64,000 nt of DNA from Planctomycetales bacterium (GCA_026400835.1 JAPLOA010000076.1:62001-126000), one strand, 5' to 3'; shown: positions 46,188-54,800, counted from the first letter of the stretch. Notes: generated by a model not told the origin, from the letters alone. A program made the numbers and translations.

Positions 46188-47951
46188 CTAGCCGTTCTTG
46201 ATTGTGAAGTCTGGATAGGCATGTGCACCCATTTCCGGACCGTCCAAACCGACAAGTTCATCCTGCTTGCTCACTCTCAGCGGAGCAATCAGGTTACTGA
46301 TCTTGAACCAGACAAAGGCCATTGAGAAACCAAAGACCCAAACCACACCGACGCACAGCAGCTGAGCCCAGAGCTGTGAAACGTCACCGTACAGTGCTCC
46401 GCGAACACCGTCAGTCAACACGCCGTCGGAATCGCCTGTAGCGTCAAACGCTGTTCGCACGACACCATTCCAACCCATGCCGTACTTGCCGTTTGCAAAA
46501 ATCCCGAGTGAAATCACTCCCCACGTTCCATTCACTCCGTGAACAGAAATCGCGCCACACGGATCGTCGATTCCTCTTTTCTCCCAGAAGAAGACGCTGA
46601 TAACCACGAGCACTCCGGCGATTCCACCGATTACGACAGCAGCCCAGGTATCGACGAACGCACAAGGAGCAGTAATCGCGACCAAGCCAGCCAGCATACC
46701 GTTACACATCATTGTCGGGTCGGGCTTCATCCCGATGACCATCATGTACAGCATTGTTGTGATACATCCGGCAACTCCGGCAAGCATCGTGTTCACAACA
46801 ACGGCACTGATTCGCAGGTCCGTGCCTGACAGGGTTGACCCAGGATTAAACCCAAACCAACCGAAGCAAAGGATAAAGGTTCCAGCAACCACCATCGGAA
46901 TATGGTGGGCAGTCATCGGAACAGGTTTGCCATCGACATACTTTCCGATTCGTGGACCAATAATCCACGCACCGGCCAAGGCGATTGCACCGCCCATTGC
47001 ATGTACGACACCGGAGCCGGCAAAGTCCACTACTCCGTGACCAAGTCCCCAGTTCTTTCCAGCTTGAGCCAGCCAGCCACCACCCCAAACCCAGTTTGCA
47101 AACAAGCAGTAGGGGAGCGCGACCCACAAACCGTATAAGCAGAAATTCTTCCAGCTCCAACGTTCTGCCATGGCACCGGTCGGAATCGTGGCTGTGGTGT
47201 CCATGAACACCATCATGAAGAAGAACAGTGCAAGAACGCTGACATCATCCATGCCCTGAAGGAAAAAGCCCTTTGTGCCCATCAGTCCATAAGTAAAGAT
47301 GCCTGGAGCAGCAGGATCCCCGCCAATACCGATTCCTTCATTCAAAATTGAAGTGCCTGGGCCGAGCGCTGAATACCAGCCTGGGGCCACTGGACCGTTG
47401 AACCAGTTACCCCAACCAATCGCGAATCCGTATGCCCAAAAGGCAATACAGCCAAGCGGATAAATCATGAGGTTCATTGCAGCTGTGTGAGCACCATTCT
47501 TCGCTCTGCACAAACCGACTTCAACCAGCATGAAACCTGCCTGCATGAACATTACAAGAAATCCGGCAATCAACACCCAGACCATGTTGATTGAGAACAT
47601 GTTGTGCACGGATCGGTCATACAACTTTTCCGGAGTCATCTCCTTCGGATCACCATCACCGACAGGGCCCGCGGATGGCGTGATCCAATATCCAGCAGCA
47701 CCACCGCCAGCATCCGGCCAAACCGGCGCTGCCGGATCAGGATTAGTGCCGGTAAAATAAGCTGGAAGAGTTGGAGCAGGTGCAGCTTCAGGTTCAGCAG
47801 CCGGAGCAGGAGCCTCGGCTGCGGGGGTCGCCTCAGCAGCCACAGGAGGATCCTGAGCTTGCAAACCAGAACCCACACCTACCAAAATGGCAGTCCCTGC
47901 TGCAAATGCGAAAATACGTCGCCGCAACCGAGACCAATGTATGGCCATCAT
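46188..47951 (-). CDS. amt: ammonium transporter (Amt family), first of a pair
   Basis: 587 residues from ATG 47951 (a second ATG follows directly; either may be used). Signal-peptide-like N-terminus, then an Ala/Pro/Glu-rich linker (about 35-65; PVAAEATPAAEAPAPAAEPE) and an acidic preface before the first channel helix. Motifs: FMLVEVGLCRAKNGAHTAAM, twin histidines in SGVVHAMGG and ISVHGVNGTWGVI, FGWFGFNPGSTLSG, and CNGMLAGLVAITAPCAFV. It belongs to the larger Amt type with extended loops (MDTTATIPTGAMAERWSW). The near-consensus sigma-54 promoter upstream suggests nitrogen-limitation control. Sequence differs strongly from the second Amt, so the two are not recent copies. Confidence 0.95.
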   Translation of the reverse strand: MMAIHWSRLRRRIFAFAAGTAILVGVGSGLQAQDPPVAAEATPAAEAPAPAAEPEAAPAPTLPAYFTGTNPDPAAPVWPDAGGGAAGYWITPSAGPVGDGDPKEMTPEKLYDRSVHNMFSINMVWVLIAGFLVMFMQAGFMLVEVGLCRAKNGAHTAAMNLMIYPLGCIAFWAYGFAIGWGNWFNGPVAPGWYSALGPGTSILNEGIGIGGDPAAPGIFTYGLMGTKGFFLQGMDDVSVLALFFFMMVFMDTTATIPTGAMAERWSWKNFCLYGLWVALPYCLFANWVWGGGWLAQAGKNWGLGHGVVDFAGSGVVHAMGGAIALAGAWIIGPRIGKYVDGKPVPMTAHHIPMVVAGTFILCFGWFGFNPGSTLSGTDLRISAVVVNTMLAGVAGCITTMLYMMVIGMKPDPTMMCNGMLAGLVAITAPCAFVDTWAAVVIGGIAGVLVVISVFFWEKRGIDDPCGAISVHGVNGTWGVISLGIFANGKYGMGWNGVVRTAFDATGDSDGVLTDGVRGALYGDVSQLWAQLLCVGVVWVFGFSMAFVWFKISNLIAPLRVSKQDELVGLDGPEMGAHAYPDFTIKNG

Positions 47952-47998
47952 CGCCTTATCCCCTTAGTTTGTATTTGTGCCGTGTGTTTTCGTGCTTC

Positions 47999-48016
47999 GT
48001 TCCTTGGATAAGGAAC
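47999..48016 (-). promoter_or_regulatory. small hairpin in the leader of the first amt gene
   Basis: GTTCCTT and AAGGAAC form a 7-bp stem with a GGAT loop about 48 nt upstream of the ATG on the minus strand. It sits between the sigma-54-like promoter and the gene, so it would be part of the mRNA leader. Function unknown. Confidence 0.3.
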
Positions 48017-48188
48017 TTCATTCGCTGCGATGGGTGGCCAAAGAATTGGCATTACAGCCTCATCGGTGACGAAGACTGATCTTGAAGATGTTCCAAATCC
48101 CGGCCGAAATCAGAACAACCCCCAGAGGCACTCCTGCCAGCCTTCTTCAGCAACCATCCATGCCAACGAAATGAACTTGTGCCTAGAA

Positions 48189-48205
48189 ATGCAAACAACG
48201 TGCCC
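48189..48205 (-). promoter_or_regulatory. near-consensus sigma-54 promoter of the ammonium transporter
   Basis: The minus strand reads GGGCACGTTGTTTGCAT, matching the -24/-12 consensus TGGCACG-N4-TTGCA at every defined base except the first (G for T). GG and GC are 10 nt apart. Transcription would begin near 48179, giving a leader of about 228 nt to ATG 47951. RpoN-dependent amt promoters are well known in other bacteria. Confidence 0.8.
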
Positions 48206-48633
48206 GAGCGTTCAACAATGCACTTAAGTTCTAACCTAAAATTAATCGCAGCAATGACTTGTGTGTTTTGAATCAGTGTGAGAATTGAACAAAAAATAGT
48301 GTCCAAACGGCTTTATGCTTTCATTTCACGCATACGTGTTCAGTTCGAAGGCACAGGTAATGAACAGCGATTATCCGGGCTTGGATGCTCCCCTCATTCC
48401 GCCGGTTTTTGTCGATCACATTCCATTATTCTGGTCCCGGATATGAATCCGCTGCCTATCTGCGTGGCATTCTGCCTGCATTCCAATTTCGGGCTCTGGA
48501 CCGTGCATTTTGCGGTTTACAGAGGTAACAGCGCAGATTGTTCAGGCTTTCAATCTTCAGTTCTCACCGCAGATGAACTTTGCTGAACGAGCCGGCCGAT
48601 TTAGCGGAGAGACCGCAGGAAGGAGGGGATTTG
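48206..48633. other. intergenic region without a recognised gene
   Basis: No ORF here has coding character, a ribosome site or a signal peptide. It should contain activator sites for the sigma-54 promoter of the amt gene (minus strand). I see only the 8-bp palindrome ACTTAAGT near 48222 and nothing matching a classical NtrC site. Confidence 0.5.
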
Positions 48634-48702
48634 GTGACTTCAGCCCCTGAAAATACGATTTCCGTTCTGGATTCAAATAGCCGTCAAAGCCACCATGGAT
48701 GA
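48634..48702 (+). CDS. possible 22-residue leader peptide
   Basis: GTG at 48634 is preceded by a very strong ribosome site (AGGAGG, 7 bp spacing) and opens a 22-residue frame (MTSAPENTISVLDSNSRQSH...) ending in TGA at 48700-48702, 75 bp before the exported-protein gene. It could be a translated leader controlling that gene, or the stump of a broken gene. No regulatory codon runs are evident. Confidence 0.4.
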   Translation: MTSAPENTISVLDSNSRQSHHG

Positions 48703-48777
48703 AGGCAGTCTGCCTCCGTTAGCCGGACAGTTAGTTGCCTGCAGCCCTGGGTGAGTTGGAAAGATTGGAATTCTTAG

Positions 48778-50790
48778 ATGCTTGTTTCTGAACGATTCGT
48801 TGTATCGCTCAAAAAGAGCCGACTTACCGGACTCGCGCTGATCCTTTCCTGTAGTTCCGGAATCCTCGCTCAGGAGGCTGACACGCCGACGGACGCGAAC
48901 TCTGAGTCAGCCGCTACCCCGGCGGTTTCGATAGCAATTGCTCCGGACCTCTACCAGTTTCCACCCTCAACCCCGGCAGAGCTTCTTCGAGCAGCACGGA
49001 CAACTCTGCGTTTCGATCGAGTTGGTGACTCACGTGCATTTCTGAGACGCATTCTGGAACTACAGTTGGGAGACACCGAGCTTACTGAACTCCGACGCAA
49101 GGCAGGAATCGACGTGTTCCTCGAACTGCGTCAGGATAGCCGCCTGCAACCGGAAGCCGAGCAACTCCTGAAATCGATCAATGCGGCCAGCAAGGCAAAG
49201 ACACGATCGGCGGAGGAACTTACTGAGTTCGTCAAGAATCTTTCGGTGCCAGGCTCAGTCGGGGAGAATGCGGCCACCGAACTGCTCACGGCTGGCGATG
49301 CTGCTGTTCCCGTACTGCTGAATGCCGACGAAAGCACCAAAGCCGGACAGCTTGCGAACGAGCTTTTGAGCACACAGGCTGCTTCGCTCAAATACGCATA
49401 CTTGAAGGAACTACCTGCCGCCGATTCCACAACGAAAGCAAAACTCCTGGGATTGATCGGTCAGAGTGGTGACTCGAATTTGGCAATCCACCTGTTGCGA
49501 TGGCAGTTCGATTCAGGACTGGATTCAAATGTCTCTGAGGCCGCTCGGGATGCTATCAGGGATCTGCGTGCCCCTGAAAGCTCAATCGAATCGTCAACGC
49601 AGGCTGTCGAGCATTTGCTGAGGACCGCGGAATCACTGATCAGCACAGGTCACAAACGATTTGCGTCGCTGGACTCTTCTTCACTCGCAACCACGGCTGC
49701 CGAATCGTCGCCATCTGTGCTGCCGTTGTTGGAGCAGGACATCAGGATCATCGCGTTCCAGAAAGAATCGAATGCGGCTCAATCCTATTTGAGATCTCTT
49801 GAGATCGGTGAAATCGAAGCAGACAACTCGACAAATTACGCCACTGCACTGACAGACGCAAAGGCCCGAGTTACGGCGGCCACCGAACAATTGGAAACTG
49901 GTATTGCAGAAAGGCAGGCTCTTCTGAAAAGCCTCCAGTCATCAGCAATCAAGAGAACCGATGAACTCGCCGGGAATCATCTCACCGATGCATTAACGCT
50001 CGACCCCAATAACGCCAAAGCCCGTCTTCTGATGATGGTTGTGACGGCCTCTTCAGCAGAACCGACTCCGGAGTCCGGTGGCGAGGCTCCTCCGGAAGTG
50101 ACGAACGATGATCTTCTGAACGCTCTGGAAGTTGCCCTGAATCTCCAGTGTTTTGACGCCGCGGCCAGCTTCCTGAGAGCCTTCCCCAGGAACTCAGCAG
50201 ACTCTGCCTTCAACTCCCAGGCTCCACGAGTCCTGAGCGAGGCATTAAAGAGTCCCGATGCCAGGGTTCGAACTCTGGCGGCCAGAATTGCTCGCACACG
50301 TTTCTCCGGACAGTGCAGCAGTTCAACCGTTTCCCGTACATTTTTGGCGGCGAAAAACGGAAGCTTGAAGTCTGAGATCGTGATCGTGAGTCCCGATGAC
50401 AGTCAATTGCGTACGTTGCAGGCCGTCTTTCAGGATGCAGGATTCACAGCCGATACTGCAGAAACTGGTCCTGATGGATTTCAACTGGCAGCATCACAGT
50501 TGAACTGCGAACTATTTGTGTTGCAGGCTGAGTCGCCAATCTGGCCGATGGCCACAACTGTGGCCAATCTTCGGGCCGATGTGAGAACTCGCAACACACC
50601 TGTCGTGATTATCGGACACCTAAGGTTCCAGGATCGTGTCGCAACTCTCGCTGAGATTTATGACGGTGTCTGGTTTATCTCGGAACCAGCCGGAACCGAA
50701 TCACTGCTCAGCAAAATGGCTCAGACGAACATTCCTCCGGCCGCGCTGACTGCCGAGGATCGTGCAGCGATAAAGGCACTCGCTGAATAA
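48778..50790 (+). CDS. exported helical-repeat protein with a C-terminal receiver-like domain
   Basis: 670 residues with a signal peptide (LTGLALILSCSSGILAQEA). The long central part (about 60-530) is alpha-helical with HEAT/TPR-like periodicity and ends in VRTLAARIARTRF. Residues about 545-650 have the beta-alpha pattern of a response-regulator receiver: EIVIVSPDDSQLRTLQAVFQ, then CELFVLQAES where the phospho-acceptor Asp would be expected, then TPVVIIGHLRFQDRVATLAE and GVWFISEPAG. The acceptor Asp appears to be missing and the protein is exported, so it cannot be an ordinary response regulator. No neighbouring histidine kinase. Function unknown; the gene lies between the amt pair and a small membrane-protein gene. 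Confidence 0.78.
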   Translation: MLVSERFVVSLKKSRLTGLALILSCSSGILAQEADTPTDANSESAATPAVSIAIAPDLYQFPPSTPAELLRAARTTLRFDRVGDSRAFLRRILELQLGDTELTELRRKAGIDVFLELRQDSRLQPEAEQLLKSINAASKAKTRSAEELTEFVKNLSVPGSVGENAATELLTAGDAAVPVLLNADESTKAGQLANELLSTQAASLKYAYLKELPAADSTTKAKLLGLIGQSGDSNLAIHLLRWQFDSGLDSNVSEAARDAIRDLRAPESSIESSTQAVEHLLRTAESLISTGHKRFASLDSSSLATTAAESSPSVLPLLEQDIRIIAFQKESNAAQSYLRSLEIGEIEADNSTNYATALTDAKARVTAATEQLETGIAERQALLKSLQSSAIKRTDELAGNHLTDALTLDPNNAKARLLMMVVTASSAEPTPESGGEAPPEVTNDDLLNALEVALNLQCFDAAASFLRAFPRNSADSAFNSQAPRVLSEALKSPDARVRTLAARIARTRFSGQCSSSTVSRTFLAAKNGSLKSEIVIVSPDDSQLRTLQAVFQDAGFTADTAETGPDGFQLAASQLNCELFVLQAESPIWPMATTVANLRADVRTRNTPVVIIGHLRFQDRVATLAEIYDGVWFISEPAGTESLLSKMAQTNIPPAALTAEDRAAIKALAE

Positions 50791-50837
50791 GCTAAGCTAC
50801 TGCAACGTCGGGGAAGTCAGACAGTCCGAAAACATGT

Positions 50838-50996
50838 TCAGACGTCCTGCCCCTTCAGCAGGCAGTAACCAATAGCGATCGCAAAGACCAGCATGATGCA
50901 GTAGTCCTGCGGAGACAGATGATCCATCTTGTGAGTCAGGATCTTCTGAATCTGCATCGCCCACCGCTGCAAACCAGAAACTATGCTGAGGAACAT
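50838..50996 (-). CDS. small single-pass membrane protein
   Basis: 52 residues, too short for routine calling. The frame from ATG 50996 to TGA 50838-50840 encodes an amphipathic basic N-terminus (MFLSIVSGLQRWAMQIQKIL), then DHLSPQDY and one membrane helix CIMLVFAIAIGYCLLKG. The layout (amphipathic helix, charged turn, C-terminal membrane helix, short tail) is that of ~50-residue hypothetical proteins I have seen in planctomycete genomes. It stands alone, converging with the exported-protein gene that ends at 50790. The ribosome site is weak (AGG, 10 bp). The remaining interval 50997-51192 shows no gene. Confidence 0.5.
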   Translation of the reverse strand: MFLSIVSGLQRWAMQIQKILTHKMDHLSPQDYCIMLVFAIAIGYCLLKGQDV

Positions 50997-51192
50997 GAAA
51001 AGACGCCTGTCAGAAAAGTCCGGAGAAGGACGAACCTGGAAAGCGGATCTTCCCGGATACAGATCCAGTCTTGGTCATGGGATCGGCCCTGCGGAGAGAG
51101 CCAGAAGATTTACCGACAGCGTCACCGACAACGGTGTCTGGTTGTACGGGAGATGACGATCCACCGGATCGTGACGGACTGATCAAAAGGCT

Positions 51193-53205
51193 TCAGTCAC
51201 CAAAGACGATGGAATTACCTTTCCAGTCTTTGCTGGATGTGGATTCTGCTGCGAACTGTGCATCAGCTTTTACCGTTGCAGTGAATAACCGCGATCTGGA
51301 CGCCACCAGCACCGGCAGCATCTCAATCGGCATTGAACGAGTGAGGTTCAGGATGGAGGGCTGCTGATCGACTCCGCCATTGATCATCGGGGCAATAACG
51401 ATTTCGACCGGCGGTTCGTACAGCGATGCCAGAAGCACGATCGACTCAGCCCCGGACCGAGCACGCAGCCTCAGTTCCTGTAACTGAGGGCATTCCTGAC
51501 GCACAACCTGGATAGCTCGTCGAATATCCCAGACTCGCATCCCATCAACGGTCATCCCCAACAACTGAAACCGGCGACGGATCTGGATCTGTTTGGCTTC
51601 GTTACCGACCCATGCCCCGCGGCCTGCACCTCGCGGAGCAGTCACAGCCTGCGCCTGAACAGGAGGCAGATCCACATTCACACTGCCCTTCTCCGGATCA
51701 GAGTTCAGTTCGACCATAAGTTCCAGCGACGTAATCTCCGTCAGCGATTGGCCATGAGGGACGCTGACGTCGACGGACAGAGAAACGTGCGGTTCACTAT
51801 CGAAGCGGAGTCGGTGCACATCCTGCTTATCTCCTTCAGAGATTTGCTCAACGTGAACCGTATTCGAGATCGCGGAGCTATCCATCTGCGGCCACGCTCG
51901 AAAGCTGCGATCCAGTAGCCGAGTTCCAAATTCATTTAAAAGCGTATCCTGATTCTTCAGCACTTCTCCGACCGACAGCGGTGTGGCAGCGGGAACAAAC
52001 AACTCATCAACTCGAGTATTGATTTCATCGGCAGGAGTCTGTCCCAGCACTTTCAACTGTTCGGGCTGAAAATATCTGACCGCCGTTTTATCAATCATGG
52101 ACATGTCGTCTTTGAGGAAGCGATTAAACCAGCGAAACGCATGAATATGCAGCTCCTGAGTGTCGGAGTGCGGACCTTCGGTGATTTGCAGGCCCAGATT
52201 CTTATCAGCATCCAGCAACCGATAGATGTGCCGTACCTGACGATGAATGTCGACAACTCCTTCCAGCGGAAAAATCGTGTCTTTGTCGGTGTTGGAAATC
52301 AACAGCGGTCGAGGAGCAACGAGGGCGGCGACTTTGGCATAATCCCACCGGTATGTGTTAACCATGAACATGCAGTCGCAATGACCTTCGACGCAGCCGT
52401 TCACCACATGATCGCGCAGCGACGTAGTTCCAGCGACAGGAACAGCACAGCGAATGCGTTCATCAAGTGCGGAGATCCACCAGCTGTAGGCACCGCCACC
52501 GGACCGACCTGTGACGCCAATTCTGGTCGCATCCACCTCCGGACGAGTCTCAAGATAATCCAGCGATCGAATACAGTTCCACGCTTCGACTCCCGCGGGC
52601 GTGTAGCCGCGGGAGTTCCACCACCAGCGATTCATCTTGTAGGTGCCATGATGAATCCCCTCAATCTCGCCCAATTGCAGAGTATCAATGATCAGGCAGT
52701 TGTACCCGTTGCGGGCAAACCAGCTTCCGTGATAGTGATAATGAGTCTTATTGCCGTAGCTGACGCCATCCTTTTTGACCTGCCCGTGCCCACAGACATA
52801 CAGAATGGTGGGCAGCGGTTTATCAGCGTTCTTTGGCCGGTAGAAATTACCTGTGACGTAGAGCCCTGGCATGGACTGAAAGTGAACTCGTTCGACAACG
52901 AATTCCGCTTCTTCGGTCATTCCCTCCACCACAGGCTGCAGCGGTGTTTTTGCCGGCAGCGGATTCAGCCCAAGCATATCGAACAGTTGCTCTCGCAACT
53001 TCGGCTTGGCTTCATTCCATTCTGCCGCCGACTGAAACTGTGACAGCTCGTTCTGCTGTTCGAGTTTACTCACTTCAGATTCGAAGTAAGCCGCAAGTTC
53101 AGGATTCTCGCGAAGTGACCAATCCTGAGCCTCGACGGATGTGATCATCGCATCGGCCATGGATAGAGTCAGCAGGGCCACGACAGGAAATGAGCAACAT
53201 CGCAT
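51193..53205 (-). CDS. exported alpha/beta hydrolase (acetyl xylan esterase-like)
   Basis: 670 residues from ATG 53205, with GGAG 6 bp upstream and a signal peptide (MRCCSFPVVALLTLSMADAM); the longer frame to 53259 would cross a terminator hairpin. Hydrolase core at about 100-400: PTILYVCGHGQVKKDG as the first strand/oxyanion region, nucleophile in GVTGRSGGGAYSWW, acid in NTDKDTIFP, and histidine in GPHSDTQELHIHAFRW. The C-terminal 270 residues form an extra beta-rich domain without a known name. Such enzymes deacetylate plant or algal polysaccharides or cleave other esters; the substrate is unknown. Single-gene unit. Confidence 0.85.
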   Translation of the reverse strand: MRCCSFPVVALLTLSMADAMITSVEAQDWSLRENPELAAYFESEVSKLEQQNELSQFQSAAEWNEAKPKLREQLFDMLGLNPLPAKTPLQPVVEGMTEEAEFVVERVHFQSMPGLYVTGNFYRPKNADKPLPTILYVCGHGQVKKDGVSYGNKTHYHYHGSWFARNGYNCLIIDTLQLGEIEGIHHGTYKMNRWWWNSRGYTPAGVEAWNCIRSLDYLETRPEVDATRIGVTGRSGGGAYSWWISALDERIRCAVPVAGTTSLRDHVVNGCVEGHCDCMFMVNTYRWDYAKVAALVAPRPLLISNTDKDTIFPLEGVVDIHRQVRHIYRLLDADKNLGLQITEGPHSDTQELHIHAFRWFNRFLKDDMSMIDKTAVRYFQPEQLKVLGQTPADEINTRVDELFVPAATPLSVGEVLKNQDTLLNEFGTRLLDRSFRAWPQMDSSAISNTVHVEQISEGDKQDVHRLRFDSEPHVSLSVDVSVPHGQSLTEITSLELMVELNSDPEKGSVNVDLPPVQAQAVTAPRGAGRGAWVGNEAKQIQIRRRFQLLGMTVDGMRVWDIRRAIQVVRQECPQLQELRLRARSGAESIVLLASLYEPPVEIVIAPMINGGVDQQPSILNLTRSMPIEMLPVLVASRSRLFTATVKADAQFAAESTSSKDWKGNSIVFGD

Positions 53206-53237
53206 CGGCGTCTCCACGATCGTCCGGTTCAACGAAA

Positions 53238-53266
53238 CAGGGCTGTGACAAAATGCCACAGCCCTG
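53238..53266 (-). terminator. strong hairpin terminator after the small exported-protein gene
   Basis: CAGGGCTGTG (53238-53247) pairs perfectly with CACAGCCCTG (53257-53266) around a 9-nt loop; the minus strand continues TTTCGTT. It lies 43 bp past the stop of the gene at 53309 and just before the hydrolase start at 53205. Confidence 0.8.
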
Positions 53267-53308
53267 AAAGTTTCAACAGGATTTCACTCAGACGCAAGCG
53301 ACTGGAGA

Positions 53309-53521
53309 TTATCGACGGAAGATCCCTCGCGACACACCAGTCGATCGCTGACTTGAAGCACGCTGGTAAAAATTCGACGTTCGTGTTCTCAGATGATAGC
53401 GAGCAGCCACCGTGTTCGTCGGATTGGAAAGCACCGACAGATCCAAAGTCATCGCGGATCCGGCACACATTGTGACCATCAATGCAACGCCCAGAATTCG
53501 TCGTGCGTTTCGAGCAGTCAT
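53309..53521 (-). CDS. small exported protein of unknown function
   Basis: 70 residues from ATG 53521, with AAAGGTG 5 bp upstream. Signal peptide ARRILGVALMVTMCAGSAMT, then a short arginine- and serine-rich mature part (RYHLRTRTSNFYQRASSQRS...). Followed at 43 bp by a strong terminator. The combination of ribosome site, leader and terminator makes it a real gene rather than a chance ORF. No family recognised. Confidence 0.55.
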   Translation of the reverse strand: MTARNARRILGVALMVTMCAGSAMTLDLSVLSNPTNTVAARYHLRTRTSNFYQRASSQRSTGVSRGIFRR

Positions 53522-53872
53522 CGCAGCACCTTTGTTCGCTCAGTTCTGTAGAACATTAGTCTCAGATTGGGATGAATACTACACGGTCTGTTCGACAAGT
53601 CTCACGATCTTTGTTGAGCCGGAACTGTGATCTCTCAAACCTTGTGCGAACGTGTCGCAGGTCTGAGAAAGTATGGTTTGTTGCTGAACGGCATCTACCG
53701 GGAGTTACCCAGCAGAAAGTCCGTGTTTTCTGAGGAGTTGCCGGTTGTCAACCTGTGGAGAAGCCACGGAATCTGCAACACTGTATTCCCAGCAGGGCTC
53801 CAGGGACTTCAGGGGTCGGCAAGAGCTGGCTTCGGCCCATCGTTTTCGGTTTCATTTCAAACTGTCCACATC
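53522..53872. other. intergenic region between divergent genes
   Basis: Contains an open frame leading into the MBL-fold gene but with no domain similarity; no RNA gene or clear promoter boxes recognised. Confidence 0.5.
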
Positions 53873-54613
53873 ATGCGTCTGATTTTTCTGGGAACCGGTG
53901 GCTACCACCCCAACGAGCGAAGACATACCGCCAGCATACTGCTGCCGGAGCTGGGTATTGCATTGGATGCGGGAACTGGTTTTTTTCGTCTGCCTGCACG
54001 CCTGAAAACCTCCAATCTTGATGTATACCTGACTCATGCTCACCTCGATCACGTCTGCGGACTGACATTCATTCTTGTGCCCATGCTGCGAGGTGAAATC
54101 TCCCAAGTTCGTGTGTTTGGACTTCGTACCACACTTGAGGCAGTGAAGACTCACTTGCTGGCGAGTGAGATGTTTCCTGTGCTGCCGGATTTCGAGTGGG
54201 TTGAACTGGATACAGTTTTGGAGATCCCCGTTCCGGAAGGCGGACATTTACTTTGGACACCGCTCACTCATCCGGGAGGCTCTGTGGGATTTCGCATCGA
54301 CTGGCATGATCGGTCGCTGGCCTATATCACCGACACAACGGCTCCCGGAGATTACTGCGAATTCATCACAGGCGTCGACCTGCTGATTCACGAGTGCTAT
54401 TTCCCGGATGAGCTGCACGACTGGGCTCAAAAAACCGGCCACAGCTGCGCAACGCCAGTCGCTTTACTGGCCAAACAGGCCAACGTCCGTGAACTATTCT
54501 TGATTCACGTCGATCCACAACGACCAGACGATGATCCCGTCGGCCTATCCGCCATCCGCGAGATCTTTCCAAACACGCATCTCGCCGAAGACCTGCTGGA
54601 GATTGAATTCTGA
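53873..54613 (+). CDS. MBL-fold metal-dependent hydrolase (RNase Z/phosphodiesterase-like)
   Basis: 246 residues from ATG 53873 (MRLIFLGTGGYHPNERRHTA); the frame extends to 53627 without family similarity, and the LGTGG strand must lie at the N-terminus. Zinc-binding motif YLTHAHLDHVCGL (H55, H57, D59, H60), further ligands in LTHPGGSVGFR, AYITDTTAPG and IHECYF, FLIHVDPQ. This is the tRNase Z/PhnP-like branch of metallo-beta-lactamases; the long exosite arm of true tRNase Z is not seen. A phosphodiesterase of unknown substrate is the safest call. It is not in an operon. Confidence 0.85.
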   Translation: MRLIFLGTGGYHPNERRHTASILLPELGIALDAGTGFFRLPARLKTSNLDVYLTHAHLDHVCGLTFILVPMLRGEISQVRVFGLRTTLEAVKTHLLASEMFPVLPDFEWVELDTVLEIPVPEGGHLLWTPLTHPGGSVGFRIDWHDRSLAYITDTTAPGDYCEFITGVDLLIHECYFPDELHDWAQKTGHSCATPVALLAKQANVRELFLIHVDPQRPDDDPVGLSAIREIFPNTHLAEDLLEIEF

Positions 54614-54623
54614 AAGCAAGCAC

Positions 54624-54646
54624 TGAGAATTCTGTCAGCGTTCTCA
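54624..54646 (+). terminator. weak hairpin after the MBL-fold gene
   Basis: TGAGAA (54624-54629) and TTCTCA (54641-54646) form a 6-bp stem, extended by GCA/TGC, 11 bp past the stop codon. No T run; termination uncertain. Confidence 0.3.
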
Positions 54647-54688
54647 ATGCATCAACCAAACGCCGTCGATATGCGCCCAGACGTCACC

Positions 54689-54727
54689 AAACTCTGCGAT
54701 TTAACTCCGTGTTCTCTGTGGTCAATG
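54689..54727. repeat. CTCTGCG...CTCCGTGTTCTCTGTGG-type dispersed phrase
   Basis: AAACTCTGCGATTTAACTCC followed by GTGTTCTCTGTGGTCAATG is a version of a phrase widely scattered in non-coding DNA of environmental bacteria. Only one copy is seen here, so it cannot be tested within the window. Confidence 0.35.
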
Positions 54728-54800
54728 TTCGCAAGCGGCCATATCGGCAACAGCAACAGATTCTGACTCGGAGAGCTAACGCCATGCCGCTCGTCAGTGA

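Noticed and set aside
48278-48586. 102-residue ORF in the amt intergenic region
   Set aside because: No ribosome site, no recognisable segment and no neighbour context; likely chance.
50919-51182. 87-residue plus-strand ORF after the receiver-like protein gene
   Set aside because: Arginine/glutamine-rich shadow-like composition, no ribosome site; the opposite strand holds a more convincing small membrane protein.
53627-53872. 82-residue extension before the MBL-fold hydrolase
   Set aside because: The fold begins with the LGTGG strand at the N-terminus; the extension has no signal peptide and no domain character.
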